NCBI RefSeq assembly: GCF_003206715.1
Contig: NZ_PZJU01000045.1
Coordinates: 1-38,135, forward strand
Direction of reading: 5' to 3'
Origin: Salinicola peritrichatus
GTDB lineage: Bacteria; Pseudomonadota; Gammaproteobacteria; Pseudomonadales; Halomonadaceae
Length of the DNA: 38,135 nt
The translations under genes were made by a program, and so were the position numbers. The notes beneath the pieces were generated by a model. The model was not told where the DNA came from. It saw nothing but the letters and a program-made list of their open reading frames with translations, and searched no databases. Shown piece by piece: positions 37,002 through 38,135 of the stretch (position 1 is its first letter; the number at the start of each line of letters is the position of its first letter).

Positions 37002-37153
37002 GGGAAGCGCCGAATAAATCGGCGAGCAGGATGAAGCGCAAGGCGTACGGAGCGCGAGCCTATGGGGTATAGGTGAGGATTCCGACCGGGCTGGCGCTCC
37101 AGCACCGCGCAACGCAGCGATTCGCCTGCGCAGACATTTATGCAGCGTTTCCC
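37002..37153. repeat. MITE-like palindromic repeat, copy 2
   Basis: About 152 bases related to 16236-16380, same orientation. Ends are GGGAAGCGCCGAATAAAT and, on the other strand, GGGAAACGCTGCATAAAT, an imperfect terminal inverted repeat. The central hairpin CCTAT-GGGGT-ATAGG is kept. It has about 16 extra bases (ACCGGGCTGGCGCTCC) absent from copy 1. Its right end stops exactly next to the stop codon of the upstream dehydratase gene, and its left end lies 33 bases before gudD. Confidence 0.9.
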
Positions 37154-38135
37154 CTAGCCGCGCTGGCCGAACTCGGCACTATCCACCGTCCACCGACGGG
37201 CCTGCTCGGTCAGGGTGATGCCCAAACCCGGGCGATCCGGCACCAGCATGCGGCCATCGCGGGTTTCCAGGCGCTCGTTGAACAGCGGTTCGAGCCAGTC
37301 GAAATGCTCGACCCAGGGCTCGCTGGGATAGGCCGCCGCCAGGTGCAGATGAATTTCCATGGCGAAGTGCGGCGCCAGTTGCAGGCCAGCGGCATCGGCC
37401 AGCGTGGCAAGCTTCAGGAACTGAGTGATGCCACCGATACGCGGCGCATCGGGCTGGATGATGTCGACGCTGCGGTGACGGATCAGCTCCATGTGCTCGC
37501 CGACGCTGGCCAGCATCTCGCCGGTGGCGATCGGGGTGTCGAGAGCGCTGGCCAGCGCCGCATGGCCTTCCGCGTCGTAGGCGTCGAGCGGCTCCTCGAT
37601 CCACACTAGGTTGTACGGCTCCATGGCGCGGCCGAAGCGCAGCGCCGTGGCGCGATCCCACTGCTGATTGGCATCGAGCATCAGCGGCACGTCGTCGCCC
37701 AGGTGCTTGCGCACCGCTTCCACGCGCTGCAGATCGACACGCATGTCCGGCTGGCCAACCTTGATCTTGACGCCCTTGATGCCATTTTCCAGCGAGCGGG
37801 TGGCGTTCTCTTTCACCTCCTCGATCGGCGTGTGCAGGAACCCACCCGACGTGTTGTAGCACTGCACCGAGTCGCGGTGGGCGCCGAGCAGCTTGGCCAG
37901 CGGCAGGCCGGCGCGCTTGGCCTTGAGATCCCACAGCCCGACGTCGACCGCGGCGATCGCCTGGGTCGACAGCCCGCTACGCCCTACCGAGGCTCCCGCC
38001 CAGACCAGCTTCTGCCACAGCTTGCCGGTGTCGTTGGGGTCCTCTCCGAGAATCGCCGGAGCGATCTCCTTGGCATGGGCGAACTGGCCATAGCCGCCGG
38101 CACGCTTGGAGTAGCTGAAGCCGATGCCCTGATGC
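37154..38135 (-). CDS. L-talarate/galactarate dehydratase, 5' end beyond the window
   Basis: At least 326 residues of a mandelate-racemase-subgroup enolase enzyme; the frame is open to the window edge, so the N-terminus is missing. Active-site features are the KxK motif in GVKIKVGQPD, the metal-binding run LMLDANQQWD, VWIEEPLDAYD and ATGEML, and the His-containing LAPHFAMEIHLHL. The blocks GRAMEPYNLVWIEEPLDAYD and the ending RPGLGITLTEQARRWT closely recall the Salmonella talarate/galactarate dehydratase. It would convert galactarate to 5-keto-4-deoxy-glucarate, complementing GudD. Its stop touches repeat copy 2. Confidence 0.88.
   Translation of the reverse strand, partial: HQGIGFSYSKRAGGYGQFAHAKEIAPAILGEDPNDTGKLWQKLVWAGASVGRSGLSTQAIAAVDVGLWDLKAKRAGLPLAKLLGAHRDSVQCYNTSGGFLHTPIEEVKENATRSLENGIKGVKIKVGQPDMRVDLQRVEAVRKHLGDDVPLMLDANQQWDRATALRFGRAMEPYNLVWIEEPLDAYDAEGHAALASALDTPIATGEMLASVGEHMELIRHRSVDIIQPDAPRIGGITQFLKLATLADAAGLQLAPHFAMEIHLHLAAAYPSEPWVEHFDWLEPLFNERLETRDGRMLVPDRPGLGITLTEQARRWTVDSAEFGQRG

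Noticed and set aside
36970-37041. An N-terminal extension of GudD ([10 protein letters not shown]...)
   Set aside because: Part of these residues is translated from repeat copy 2 (the same peptide also appears upstream of leuB from copy 1), and the ATG at 36969 has a strong ribosome site.

Overview
The window looks like a chromosomal segment of a GC-rich (roughly 60-65 %) gammaproteobacterium, most likely a Halomonas-type member of the Halomonadaceae. This is inferred from gene order (leuC-leuD-methyltransferase-leuB-asd-fimV-truA-trpF-trpBA-accD-folC-dedD-cvpA-purF-metZ, the Pseudomonas/Halomonas arrangement), from TRAP-based uptake, and from the style of the interspersed repeats. No tRNA, rRNA, CRISPR array, prophage or intact insertion sequence was seen.

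Region 1 (1-19252, all on the minus strand) is a long housekeeping block. Read in the direction of transcription it holds leucine synthesis (leuC, leuD, an inserted SAM methyltransferase, leuB), aspartate-semialdehyde dehydrogenase (asd), the polar organiser/pilus factor FimV, tRNA pseudouridine synthase truA, the end of tryptophan synthesis (trpF, trpB, trpA), accD, folC, the SPOR protein dedD, cvpA, purF and metZ. A PotA-type ABC ATPase follows, whose reading frame stops early at the window edge. Stem-loops with T-runs after asd, folC and metZ probably split the block into several transcripts.

Region 2 (19253-28479) has genes on both strands: a LysR regulator divergent from leuC, an uncharacterised membrane protein, aroC and prmB, smrB, a translationally coupled trio of serine hydrolases ending in a patatin (rssA), and a 36-residue membrane peptide directly in front of an AEC permease.

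Region 3 (28480-28916) is a 437-base spacer rich in stem-loops. It includes two adjacent hairpins whose loops match the CsrA/RsmA binding consensus, and two 22-codon open frames.

Region 4 (28917-38135, all minus) is a hexuronate/aldarate catabolic cluster: a talarate/galactarate dehydratase (cut by the window edge), glucarate dehydratase gudD, a TRAP transporter dctPQM, uronate dehydrogenase udh, an FCD-type GntR regulator and 2-oxoglutarate semialdehyde dehydrogenase. Together they would import glucuronate/galacturonate (or the aldarates), oxidise it to the aldarate, dehydrate it and finish at 2-oxoglutarate. The keto-deoxy-glucarate dehydratase step and an aldarolactone-processing enzyme are not in the window.

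Two families of small, palindromic, MITE-like repeats are visible: a pair at 16236-16380 and 37002-37153, and a single element with 18-bp inverted ends at 31393-31535. Functions were assigned from recognised motifs only; no database search was run.
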